Assembly (NCBI GenBank): GCA_016234425.1
Contig: JACRCA010000164.1
Location: forward strand, 1-25,044
DNA: 25,044 nt
Direction of reading: 5' to 3'
From: Deltaproteobacteria bacterium
GTDB taxonomy: Bacteria > Desulfobacterota > SM23-61
Numbering within the stretch: the first letter of the stretch is position 1; the number at the start of each line of letters is the position of its first letter. The notes beneath the pieces are model-generated. The model made no database searches and was not told the origin of the DNA. It saw nothing but the letters and a program-made list of their open reading frames with translations. Of this stretch, positions 8,145-16,598 are shown piece by piece. Position numbers and translations under genes: made by a program.

Positions 8145-9884
8145 TCATTCTTTTGTCTGTCCTTTTCCCCCTTTCCCAATAATACGACGGGGCTTGAAAT
8201 CCTTGATTGATCTGGCGGGAGTGCCATCCTTGTGAGTGATAACCTGCATCACTATTTTGGAGATGAAAATGGGCGTGAAGAGAGAATGAGCTCCCGCTCC
8301 GCCGGCCACCACTATGCAGATGTTCTCCGGTTTTTCTGCCACCAGCACCCAAGTTTTTCCCCCTTCCTCGATGACTGCCTCCGGCCGCCATTTCCGGATA
8401 ATCTCCATATTGCCTTCCGAGAATTTCTCTGCCGGGACTCTGGCCCTGTCGAAGATGAACTTGCGGATCTCGGCTTTGGAGAAGCCCGCGTTGGCCATCA
8501 GGCCGGCGTGCTCGGGACTTAGCACCAAGAATGCTTCTGTTCCCATGAAAAGGTTATTGTTCCCAGCCGCCGTCATCGCCCCTGCAATGGTCGAAAGAAC
8601 CTCTTCAGCTCGACTGCTCCCCGAGGAAATTATATTATGAGGGCCAGCGGCGCCCACCATGGTTACCGTGCTACTGTCCTTGGGGAAACCTTTCTCCACG
8701 TGCAGAGGATCCCATGGACTCTGGCCCTCGTTCTCTGCGATGCAATAGGAATATTTTCCCGGCTGGCCGAGAGTGGAACGATCACCAACCCCCGGTGTAC
8801 CACCCCCGATATTGGTCAGGATCAGTCGAATGGCCCGGCCCATTGTGGCATTGCTCCGCCATCCCTGGCCGAAGACATTATAGCCGGAGTTGATTTCCAA
8901 TTCCTTGGCGATGGGCCCGTTGACCACCATCAGCGGGGCTGCGGGGTTTGTAGTGGCCTGCACGCCGAATAGGTTGAAGCTTTCCTCACTCATGGCCTCT
9001 GTGGCCGTCAGGATCACAGGCAGATAAGAGGGGAGACAGCCAGCCATAACCGCATTGGTAGCGATCTTCTTGACCGTGGCTTTGCCCCATCTCGGGGGAA
9101 CGAGAGCGACCACCTCTTCAGGGTCTCGATCGGTGTGCTGGAGCATGCGGGCCACGCGCTCCTCTGTCGGGGGAACGATAGGCAGTCCATCCGTCCATCC
9201 CCGGGCATAAAAAAGGTTACTGATGGCCTCTAGAGAATCGGGGACTGCCACCTTTTCTTTCTCCCCCTTCCCGGCAGTGAAAAGTGGTCTAGCCTGGAAT
9301 ATCTGGCGCGGCGACACATCTCTTTTTCTGTATTCTTCAGCCAGCTGCCCTGCGGAAGAAGAAAGGACGTGAATGATCTCATCCAGGGCAGACTCCCCAA
9401 GTCGCTCAGCCTCTTCCTTATTCAAATGAGTGACGGGGTGGGGAACTGTCACAATGGGAAGACCGGGCATCCCCAGGGCCTTGGCCTCTCCTCTCCCCAG
9501 GGGAGCAAACTCATCCGTGCAAACAATGGCCGTAGGAACCCCCTTGCTCTCGAATTCTACCGCGTCGTGGATACTCCACGATGTGCAGGACCCTCAATCC
9601 CCGAAAGCGGTGATAAGGAAGTTGCAAGACAGTAGCGCATTCTGCGCATCTTGTGGAACCGGGACCGAGGCATTAGGTTTCTTCTGGACCAGGATTTCCC
9701 CGAGGCCGAATTTTTCCTTCAACCTCTGGCCAGCCCGAATCAAGAAATGATCTGCATTGTGTTTACTATTGTCCAGCAGCCCCAACCTGAGGCCCTGAAG
9801 ACTTTGAGGACGGGGGGCTAATTTGCGCGTTTTAACTTCTACCTCTCCAACGGGATTTAGGACTTCGATTTTCTTCTCAGCCAT
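8145..9884 (-). CDS. UGSC-family selenoprotein 1 (UGA at codon 97 read as selenocysteine), fused to a large conserved C-terminal domain
   Basis: Read through one in-frame TGA (9594-9596), this is a 579-residue protein. Residues 1-150 are the UGSC domain: LNPVGEVEV, LAPRPQSLQGLRLGLLDNSK, then GD-U97-GSCTSWSIHDAVEFE and GVPTAIVCTDEFAPLGR. Sec97 and Cys100 form a U-x-x-C redox pair like that of glycine reductase component GrdB. The C-terminal part has ARGWTDGLPIVPPTEERV (227-244), Cys282 in MAGCLPSYLPVI, GYNVFGQGWR (334-343) and Cys381 in YSYCIAEN; I cannot name this domain. It is presumably cytoplasmic, with no signal peptide. Start: AGGAGG is 5-6 nt before ATG 9884, while the ATG at 9470 after the TGA has no well-placed ribosome site and lies inside the homologous domain. 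The substrate is unknown. An unrecoded TGA would give a truncated 96-residue product. Confidence 0.9.
9565..9581 (-). promoter_or_regulatory. SECIS-like hairpin of selenoprotein gene 1
   Basis: Starting 12 nt after the UGA, TCGTGGA and TCCACGA form a perfect 7-bp stem with loop GTA. The loop G is the 20th base after UGA, within the range for bacterial SECIS elements, and the loop begins GU. The outer bases can add a few interrupted pairs. The same hairpin occurs in selenoprotein gene 2 (15255-15271). Confidence 0.75.
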
Positions 9885-10386
9885 CTTTTCCTCCTTTCGC
9901 CTACTACCATTTAAGCCCTTAACCATTGCCGAAGACGCGTAACTTCTTTATTATCGCGGTTCTCAGGGGTATTTTCAAGGCTCTCCTTTAGAACTCTTTA
10001 CCGCTCCATCAAACACTTTTGGGCCCGAATGGACCTATCCTTTACAAAAATAAGGGGTTGTGATAAAAAAATATTTAAGGTGAGCCAGAGTAAATGATTC
10101 CAAGGTCCTTCTCCATGTAATGGTCCGAAGGATCGATGGTCTCCAGATCTTCCGGAATAACCGGCCTGAGAAAGAGATAGAATCTTTCGATATCCAGAGG
10201 GGCTGCAGGGGACGCCAGACTCCATGAGGACGAGCTTCGCAATCCGGGCAGAGGGAGTCAAGGATTCATCCTCTTTGAGGGTCGGTATCCACATTAACAT
10301 ATATTGGGATAAAGAATGAAGATTTCACCAGAATAAGCAGGGGACGCAAGTCTCTTTTAAAAATCTAAAAATTGGGAGGTAGAAGG
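9885..10386. other. Divergent intergenic region with a decayed coding fragment
   Basis: This 502-bp gap separates selenoprotein gene 1 (minus) from the TAXI gene (plus). It holds the promoter at 9950-9978 and a 60-codon minus-strand open stretch at 10075-10257 whose tail reads IERFYLFLRPVIPEDLETID, with protein-like composition but no start codon with a ribosome site. It may be a remnant of a lost gene. I saw no clear plus-strand promoter for the TAXI gene. Confidence 0.4.
9950..9978 (-). promoter_or_regulatory. Promoter of selenoprotein gene 1
   Basis: Minus-strand TTGAAA (9973-9978) and GATAAT (9950-9955) are separated by exactly 17 bp, each matching the sigma-70 consensus in five of six positions. 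A start near 9943 would give a leader of about 60 nt before the AGGAGG site. Confidence 0.65.
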
Positions 10387-11433
10387 ATGAAAAGAAAAGG
10401 GGGTACTTCTATTTTTGTATTTTTGGCCATCTTTGTTTTGGTTGGAGCAGGTTTCCTAGGGCCCGCCACTTCAGCACATGCTCAGAAGACGAAGAAGATA
10501 GAGCTATACATGGGGACAACTCAGATGGTTTCCAGCTACTACGCTCCTTCAGTTGCCTTGGCGAAAATCATTAACAGTAATGTCCCGCAGGTTCACATCA
10601 CCGTAGTGGAGAGTGGAGCTACTTATGATAATCTGGAGCGAACTCGAACGGGTGAATTTCACTTTTCCATGCCCAGCGCTTACTCGGGAGTTATAGAATC
10701 TTATCATGGTCTTGCGCGCTTTAAGGGAAGACCAGATAAATCATTACGTATGTTATTTGTAGAGGCCTGTTCTCCCATCTATATCGTGGTTCGGGCCGAT
10801 TCGGGAATTACCGATATTTCGGGTCTTCATGGCAAGAAATTTTACCCTGGTCCAACAGGGCACATCACCACAACGATGGTCCAGAGGGCCCTTGAGGACT
10901 CAGGTATTCGTCCCCAATATTTTATTGGTGGTTTTTCGGATGCCGTGACTGCCGCAAAAGATAGGAGAATTGTGGGATTCGCCAAATTTGCTGTGGGGAC
11001 TCAGTTGGATGCATCGATGATTGACCTCAAGACGAGTGGTCCCATCCGAATCCTGTCTTTTACCGAGAAACAAGCTGACTTTATTGTGCGCGAAGTCCCG
11101 GGACAAGAAAAAGTGCTTGTGCCCAAAGGAGTAATAAGGGAATTACCCGAAGCAGGACCTGTCCTTACGGTTTCCATGTGCGTTACCTGCTGGGCAACCG
11201 ACCGCCTCCCCGAAGATATCGCCTACGCCATTGTAAAGGCCGCCTGTGAACATTGGAAGGATATAGCTGATACTCTAGCAGCGGCAAAAGAAATTGAGCC
11301 CACAAAAGATACCCTAAGGAGTTTCTCAGGCACTAGTAAGGTTGTACCGCTCCATGTTGGCGCAATAAGGTATTTTAGGGAGAGAGGGGGTGAAATTCCG
11401 GCTAATTTGGTGCCGCCAGAGTATAAAAAATAA
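10387..11433 (+). CDS. TAXI-family TRAP transporter solute-binding protein
   Basis: Periplasmic binding subunit of a TAXI-type TRAP transporter. It starts with a Sec signal peptide: MKRKGG, a hydrophobic core around residues 8-24, and a likely cleavage at AHA-Q near residue 34. The mature part has the family pattern: LYMGTTQMVSSYYAPSVALA, VESGATYDNLERTRTGEF, and a middle GKKFYPGPTGHITTTMVQRA block corresponding to the usual G-x-x-G-S/T region. Length 348 is normal. ATG 10387 is used because GGGAGG lies 7 nt upstream; a TTG at 10372 is in frame but precedes that site. It lies 138 bp before the fused TRAP permease, its likely partner. The ligand is unknown; family ligands are usually organic or amino acids. 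This plus-strand stretch looks more AT-rich than its neighbours. Confidence 0.88.
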   Translation: MKRKGGTSIFVFLAIFVLVGAGFLGPATSAHAQKTKKIELYMGTTQMVSSYYAPSVALAKIINSNVPQVHITVVESGATYDNLERTRTGEFHFSMPSAYSGVIESYHGLARFKGRPDKSLRMLFVEACSPIYIVVRADSGITDISGLHGKKFYPGPTGHITTTMVQRALEDSGIRPQYFIGGFSDAVTAAKDRRIVGFAKFAVGTQLDASMIDLKTSGPIRILSFTEKQADFIVREVPGQEKVLVPKGVIRELPEAGPVLTVSMCVTCWATDRLPEDIAYAIVKAACEHWKDIADTLAAAKEIEPTKDTLRSFSGTSKVVPLHVGAIRYFRERGGEIPANLVPPEYKK

Positions 11434-11571
11434 ACTAAAACTCGCTGAATTTTGCCGCATTTCAATAGAATTGAATTTTTTTTATAAACAGGTTTATGGA
11501 AGAAGCGATGCCAAAGTTTATAAGGACAGGAGGAAAATTAAGCTGCCTCTTGCCCTTATAAAGGGGGGCTA

Positions 11572-13476
11572 ATGAATCGGGAGCTTCAAGGCTGGTGGGC
11601 ACGAGTGATGCGATTCATCGCTATCGCCTTTACCTCTTTCCAACTTTACACAGCAGGCTTCGGCTATCTCCCGGACATGCAGCAACGGGCCGTTCATGTC
11701 GCTCTTAGCCTAATCGTAACTTTTGCCCTGGTATCCCCGAGGAAGAGAGTTGAGAAAAAAATACCTGTCTTTGACTTGATTCTGATTAGTTGGGCGGTAA
11801 TTTCTTGTGCCAATGCCTTCCTTAAATACGAGGTTTTTCTATTCGAATTTGGCGCCACAACCCCCCAAGATCTATTTCTCGGAGCTTGCCTTATCATTTT
11901 AGTAATGGAGGCGGGACGAAGGACAACAGGTTGGGCCTTCCCTTTGCTCACCTTAGGCGCGCTAATTTACGCTGTGTATGGCTCTTATGTTCCGGGTATG
12001 TTTAGTCACGCTGGTTTCAAGCCGGTTTTTGTAATTCGAAACCTTTACCAATCCTGGCAGGGAATATGGGGATCGCTTACGGGTATATCCGCAACGCTTC
12101 TCGCAGTATTCATCATCTACGGTGCCTTTATTTTAGAGACAGGGGCGGGGAACACCTTTATGCAGATAGCGAATAAAATTGCCGGAGGGGTTCGAGGAGG
12201 CCCCGCCTTAATAGCAGTGATTGCCAGCAGTCTTTTCGGGACTATTTCAGGCAGTGCGGCAGCTAATGTGGCTGGCACCGGCAATTTTACGATCCCTCTT
12301 ATGAAAAGACTCGGCTATCGGCCAGAATTTGCTGGGGCGGTTGAAGCTGTGGCCTCAAGTGGCGGGCAAATTATGCCACCTGTTATGGTGGCAGGTGCTT
12401 TTATTATGGCTGAATTTTTGGGAATTTCTTACTTCAAGGTATGCCTCGCGGCTGCAGTCCCAGCTTGTCTCTATTACCTCTTTGTCGCCATCATGGTTCG
12501 ATTGGAAGCCTTGAGGTTAAATTTGCCAGCGGTCCCCAAAAGTGAAATTGTACCAACCCGTGAAATTCTGAATTTTCCTAAATTAGGACCCCTGGGTATT
12601 TCCATTGCTTTGCTATTCGTCTATATCGTACAAGGCTATGATGCTGGTTACGCTGCCTTTATCGCTTGCGTTTCCCTCATTGTTCTTTACTTGTTCTCGG
12701 ATCTCTCGCTAACGCATATGAAACAAAGGTTGGTCAGGATTATAGCTGCCTTCGAAAAGGGAGGGCTTGCCCTGATACAAATCGTCTCCTTATGTGTATG
12801 CGCAAATATCGTGATTGCCCTTATAAATCAAACTGGCTCCGGGGTCAAGTTCTCCGAGCTTATCCTTAGCGGTGCAGGGGGCTCTCTCTTTCTAACCCTT
12901 ATTCTTACAGCTATATTAGCCTTAATTCTGGGAATGGGCGTTCCTACGGCAACGGCCTATATATTAGCGGTAACCGTGGTAGGGCCTCCCCTTATAAAGC
13001 TGGGATTAATGCCTATTGCTGCCCATCTCTTCGTTTTCTACTTTGCCATTATATCCGCAATTACCCCTCCGGTCTGTATCGCTTCCTACGCCGCTAGTGC
13101 CATTGCCAAGGCAAGTTATATTAATATTTCGAAAATTGCCTTGCGGCTGGGCTTACTGGCCTATATCCTACCTTTTTTGTTTGTCTACTACCCTGCCTTT
13201 TTGCTCAAAGATTCACTCAGTGCGATATTCTTTCATATCGTTCTTGCCATCGCTGCAGCTCTCTTCATAGGATCTGGGATAGTGGGTTATTTGACAGCAA
13301 AAGTAACCTTGTTGCCAAGAATTATGTTCTTTTTGGCCGGAGCTCTTTTTTTCATCCCCACGAAGCAATATATCCTAACCGCCTTGGGCTTGCTCGCCAT
13401 TGGTTTTCTTTTCCAATGGTTCAAATACAAATCCAAAACAAGTGAAGAGTTGAGCCCGGCCAAGCAAAGTGAATGA
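11572..13476 (+). CDS. Fused TRAP transporter permease (DctQ-DctM, TAXI-associated)
   Basis: Inner-membrane protein of 634 residues combining the small (DctQ-like) and large (DctM-like) TRAP permease subunits, typical of TAXI systems. It uses an ion gradient to import the solute captured by the binding protein encoded just upstream. Seen: many hydrophobic segments, the N-terminal QLYTAGFGYLPDMQQR motif, the central GGPALIAVIASSLFGTISGS then AAANVAGTGNFTIPLMKRLG and GGQIMPPVMVAGAFIMAEFL, and the repeat-related LGMGVPTATAYILAV and ITPPVCIASYAASAIA near the C terminus. A run of G lies close (about 3-4 nt) before ATG 11572, giving a tight ribosome site. It ends 161 bp from a convergent minus-strand fragment with a related N terminus. 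Confidence 0.9.
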   Translation: MNRELQGWWARVMRFIAIAFTSFQLYTAGFGYLPDMQQRAVHVALSLIVTFALVSPRKRVEKKIPVFDLILISWAVISCANAFLKYEVFLFEFGATTPQDLFLGACLIILVMEAGRRTTGWAFPLLTLGALIYAVYGSYVPGMFSHAGFKPVFVIRNLYQSWQGIWGSLTGISATLLAVFIIYGAFILETGAGNTFMQIANKIAGGVRGGPALIAVIASSLFGTISGSAAANVAGTGNFTIPLMKRLGYRPEFAGAVEAVASSGGQIMPPVMVAGAFIMAEFLGISYFKVCLAAAVPACLYYLFVAIMVRLEALRLNLPAVPKSEIVPTREILNFPKLGPLGISIALLFVYIVQGYDAGYAAFIACVSLIVLYLFSDLSLTHMKQRLVRIIAAFEKGGLALIQIVSLCVCANIVIALINQTGSGVKFSELILSGAGGSLFLTLILTAILALILGMGVPTATAYILAVTVVGPPLIKLGLMPIAAHLFVFYFAIISAITPPVCIASYAASAIAKASYINISKIALRLGLLAYILPFLFVYYPAFLLKDSLSAIFFHIVLAIAAALFIGSGIVGYLTAKVTLLPRIMFFLAGALFFIPTKQYILTALGLLAIGFLFQWFKYKSKTSEELSPAKQSE

Positions 13477-13493
13477 CGTAAGTTCAATACGAC

Positions 13494-13605
13494 ATCTCTG
13501 AAAAACTCCATTAAGGGTCTAACGGAGGAGCGCAGCGACGTGACCATCCCCAAGAATTCTTTCAGCACTTCATTCGCAATGACAAATCGGCTGTCTTTCA
13601 GAGAT
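13494..13605. repeat. Degenerate intergenic repeat bounded by 10-bp inverted repeats
   Basis: ATCTCTGAAA (13494-13503) and TTTCAGAGAT (13596-13605) are perfect inverted repeats. The interior contains GGAGCGCAGCGACGTG and TTCGCAATGACA, resembling the GC-rich palindromic repeats scattered between genes in many proteobacteria. It sits where the TRAP fragment (13638) loses homology. Confidence 0.4.
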
Positions 13606-13637
13606 CCCAATCTATTCTCTTGACAAGTTTCCGCGCT

Positions 13638-13871
13638 TCAAAGAATTAAGTACACCATTGACAGGATACTGGCCAGAACAACCGCTCCATCGATGGCTCG
13701 AAGAAGTTTCCGATTCCTGTCAGCAGAAGCTGGCCATACAAGAACGATCATGACCAAAGCCAGAAGAAAGGGAAATACCCGCTGCACTTCCGGTCTGAAT
13801 AGTCCGAAGCCTGCGGTGTAAAAAAGGAAAAGAGAAAAGGCAATGGAGAGCAGGCTTAGAACTTGTTTCAT
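13638..13871 (-). pseudogene. N-terminal fragment of a fused TRAP permease (77 residues), or a small membrane protein
   Basis: The product begins MKQVLSLLSIAFSLFLFYTA GFGLFRP and matches the first part of the two full fused TRAP permeases in the window, especially the one at 20625-22550 (SLFLLYTSGFGEFRLALQRG). Two to three hydrophobic segments are present, then homology stops at a TGA after SMVYLIL, where the full proteins continue for more than 550 residues. The ATG overlaps the stop of selenoprotein gene 2 as ATGA, so it is translationally coupled to it. The region downstream is a repeat-like sequence, so truncation by deletion or insertion is likely. Retention as a small functional membrane protein cannot be excluded. 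Confidence 0.7.
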
Positions 13872-15580
13872 TCCGCCTTGAACTCCTTAACGGAACAGGC
13901 AGGCTGCCCATCCTTCAAGGCGATGGCTTTGGTGATCGCCTTGGTGCTTGCCCCAAAGGTGGGCACAAATGCAGAGTGGGGGCCAGCCCCTCCGGCAACC
14001 ACCACCATGATAGCATCGGCGCTTTCGGCGATTGTAACCATGGTATGGGGACCGACATCCGTATACCACTTCGGCCTCCGCTTCTGGAGCATGGAAGTTA
14101 TGCTCTCCCGGGCAAATTTGTAGAGAGGGATGCGGGCATTTTCGTAAAGAAAAATCTTTACCTCTTTTTTCGTGAAACCTCCCTGGGCCACCCGGGACGC
14201 GCACTCGGGGCATATAACCAATAAAGGTTCTCCGCCCATATAGGCATTGTTGGTCTCCATAGCGGCCATTCCGTTGGCCAGGATCGTGAGCGTCCCCTGA
14301 GCGGTAGTGCTGGCGATGTCCAGTATATTGTGAGTTGCACCTGCACCCACAAGCGTGACGGTGCTGGTCTGGGGATCGAAACCTCTTTCCACGTGCAGAG
14401 GCTCCCAGGGGTTCTCTTCTTCGTTCTCCGCGATGCAGAAGGAATACTTTCCCGGCTGGCCCTGAGTAGCCCGGTCCAGAACCCCCGGAAGTCCGCCGCC
14501 GATATTGGTCAAAATAAAGCGAATGGCCCGGCCGATCGTGGCGTTGGCCCGCCAGCCCTGACCAAATACGTTATAACCACAATTGATGTCCAGCTCTTTG
14601 GCCAGAGGGCCGTTGACAATGACCAGAGGGGCCACAGGATTGGTGGTCGCCTGGATGCCATACAGGTTGAAGGCCGGCTCGACCATGGCCTGGACAGCGG
14701 TGATGATGACCGGCAGATATTCAGGCAGGCATCCAGTCATCACCGCATTGATGGCGATCTTTTCCACTGTCGCCTTCCCCCGCCGCGGAGGGATAACCCC
14801 GATTACCTCCTGGCGATCTCTATCAGTATATTCCAGCATCCTTAACACTCTCTCTTCCGTCGGAGGAACGACGGGAAGGCCATCCCCCCAACCCCGGGCA
14901 TCTATCAACCTGTAAATCACTTCCGGGGAATCCGTTACTTCGACTCTTTCTTCCCGATGATCCCAGGAAAAAACAGGTTTGGCCTTGAAGGTCTTCTTGG
15001 TCTCCGTGTATTTCCCACGGTACTTTTTCTCCAGCTCTTCAGGCTGTAGGGTCAAGATGCTCAATACTTCTTCCATCACCTGGTCAACTGCCTCCTGGAC
15101 TTTCTCTGGAGTCAGATCCCCCATGGGATGAGGAAGGATAGCGAAGGGTAAAGAAGGCATTCCCAGAGCTTCTGCTTCCAGCCGACCCAGGGCTCCGAAC
15201 TCCTCAGTTACGAAGGTCACGGTGGGTAATCCCTTCTTTTCCAGCTCTATGGCATCGTGGACACTCCACGAGGTGCAAGACCCTCAGTCAGCCAAGGCGT
15301 TGATGACCAGGGAGCATTTTTCGGAGAATTCCCGGATAATGGCCTCTGGGAGGGGAGCAGCCTGTTCCGGCTTGGAACAAGCAATGATTTTCGAAGAGGG
15401 GAATTTTTCAGCCAGCCTCTTGCCTGCCCGAGTTACGATAACGCTGGCATTGGGCTTGAGGTTGTCGAGAAGACCCATGGTCTTTCCCTCCAGGTTATTC
15501 AAGCGGGCGGCCAATTTCAGGTTGGATTCTTCTTGCTCCCCCACCGGGTTCCAAATTTCAATCTTGTGGCCCTTTTCCAT
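13868..15580 (-). CDS. UGSC-family selenoprotein 2 (UGA at codon 99 read as selenocysteine), fused to a large conserved C-terminal domain
   Basis: Read through the in-frame TGA at 15284-15286, this gives 570 residues. The UGSC domain runs from WNPVGEQEESNLKLAARL and GKTMGLLDNLKPNAS to SLVINALAD-U99-GSCTSWSVHDAIELE and GLPTVTFVTEEFGALGR. The C-terminal domain repeats the signature blocks of selenoprotein 1: ARGWGDGLPVVPPTEERV (228-245), Cys284 in MTGCLPEYLPVI, GYNVFGQGWR and Cys382 in YSFCIAEN. The two proteins are clear paralogues over their full lengths. Start: GGGGAGGAGG upstream of ATG 15580. The gene begins 19 bp after the TctC gene and overlaps the TRAP fragment by ATGA, so it belongs to the transporter operon. 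The function is not known; reductive chemistry on a transported compound is inferred from the U-x-x-C motif and context. Confidence 0.9.
15255..15271 (-). promoter_or_regulatory. SECIS-like hairpin of selenoprotein gene 2
   Basis: TCGTGGA and TCCACGA form a perfect 7-bp stem with loop GTG, beginning 12 nt after the UGA, exactly as in selenoprotein gene 1. Between the two genes only the third loop base differs in these 17 nt, while synonymous changes occur just outside the stem. Confidence 0.75.
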
Positions 15581-15599
15581 GAAGATCCTCCTCCCCTGT

Positions 15600-16598
15600 T
15601 TATTTCTTCTCTTTGGCCTCTTCCGCTTTCAACTTTTCATAAGCCTTAGCCGTGTACGCAAATGCTTCATCGATTTGCTTCTTCAAAGTAACTCGGTTCA
15701 TGTAGATAACAGGCATATGCATTCGCTTCATCACTTCTACGTATTCAGGATCTTTTACGGCCTTGGCAAAGACCTCCTCCAGCTTTTTCACCACCTGATC
15801 CGGGAGGCCCTGGGGACCAATAATAGCCAAAAGGTCAGGAATTTCGATTCCGTACAAGTCTTTAGTCGAGGGGATATCCTCATAACCCTTAACTTTATTG
15901 TTTCCCAAATAGGCAATGATCCTGAGGTCCCCTTTTTGGACATAGGGCATCGTTGCAGCGTCTACGGTCGAGCCATACACATTGATGTGGCCTCCCAATA
16001 TAGCGCTCAGTACTTCTGCGCTTCCCTTAAAAGCGATGTAGGTAAACTTTGCTTTTTCCTGCTGTTCCACCTGCCACAGGACGAGGGCCTTGTAATCGGA
16101 ATATTTGGAACCCGTGATACCCAGCTTGGCAGCTCTGGGATTCTTTCTGGCCCATTCTATGAATTCCCTCCAGGTCTTCCAGGGGGCCTCATTCTTGACC
16201 ATCACCGGGAAAACAAAGGTTCCGAAGTTCACGACCCAGGTAAAGCAAGTAAGGTCCCTATATGGGGGGTTCTCGGAAAAAGGTGGTGTCAAGGCGCCAG
16301 ACATGGTAATCGTTCCTAAGGCATAGCCGTCAGGTTTGGCAGTTTTGACCGCCATGGCCGCAATGGTACCTCCGCCGCCAGGCTTATTAATGGGGACGAT
16401 CGGTTGAGGCAGATACTTATTGGCCGCATTGATAAGTGCCCGGCTCGCCAGGTCCGTGCTCCCTCCCGCACTCATAGGAAGGTAAAGCTCGATAGGCCTT
16501 ATAGGGTAGTCCGGATCTTTCGCCCAGGCTAAATTATAAGTCTGGAGAAGGAATACCCATGAACCGAGTAATCCAATGATAATCATTATTCTTTTCAT
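15600..16598 (-). CDS. Tripartite tricarboxylate transporter substrate-binding protein (TctC/Bug family)
   Basis: Periplasmic binding protein of a TTT system; family members bind citrate, other carboxylates or aromatic acids. The signal peptide is MKRIMIIIGLLGSWVFLLQ with cleavage likely after AWA near residue 26. Typical blocks follow: YPIRPIELYLPMSAGGSTDL (the loop that coordinates the carboxylate), then NKPGGGGTIAA and KPDGYALGT. The C-terminal half includes GPQGLPDQVVKKLEEVFAKA. Length 332 is usual. ATG 16598 is chosen because AGGAGG lies 6 nt upstream; the frame extends to 16649 without a better site. The transmembrane genes tctA and tctB lie upstream on the same strand after a 256-bp spacer, and selenoprotein gene 2 follows after 19 bp. 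Confidence 0.92.
   Translation of the reverse strand: MKRIMIIIGLLGSWVFLLQTYNLAWAKDPDYPIRPIELYLPMSAGGSTDLASRALINAANKYLPQPIVPINKPGGGGTIAAMAVKTAKPDGYALGTITMSGALTPPFSENPPYRDLTCFTWVVNFGTFVFPVMVKNEAPWKTWREFIEWARKNPRAAKLGITGSKYSDYKALVLWQVEQQEKAKFTYIAFKGSAEVLSAILGGHINVYGSTVDAATMPYVQKGDLRIIAYLGNNKVKGYEDIPSTKDLYGIEIPDLLAIIGPQGLPDQVVKKLEEVFAKAVKDPEYVEVMKRMHMPVIYMNRVTLKKQIDEAFAYTAKAYEKLKAEEAKEKK

Noticed and set aside
7839..8391. Minus-strand ORFs of 81 and 130 residues around the gap before the CoA-transferase
   Set aside because: They overlap real genes in other frames and have random-looking composition.
8145..9470. Separate 441-residue gene starting at ATG 9470
   Set aside because: The start lies inside the conserved UGSC domain, has no well-spaced ribosome site, and the upstream frame continues the same family through the UGA.
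9998..10300. 100-residue minus-strand ORF in the divergent gap
   Set aside because: No ribosome site and unlikely composition; another frame of the same DNA looks more protein-like.
11390..11572. 60-residue plus-strand ORF between TAXI and TRAP permease genes
   Set aside because: It overlaps the TAXI 3' end, lacks a ribosome site and has no recognisable content.
13633..13643. The TGA ending the TRAP fragment as another selenocysteine codon
   Set aside because: Sequence after it has no TRAP homology and runs into a repeat-like segment.
13868..15220. Separate 450-residue gene starting at GTG 15220
   Set aside because: The GTG encodes an internal Val of the UGSC domain and has no suitable ribosome site; the joined frame matches its paralogue.
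9594..15286. Global reassignment of TGA to an amino acid
   Set aside because: Other genes here use TGA as a clear stop, including the amino-acid dehydrogenase and both selenoprotein genes themselves.
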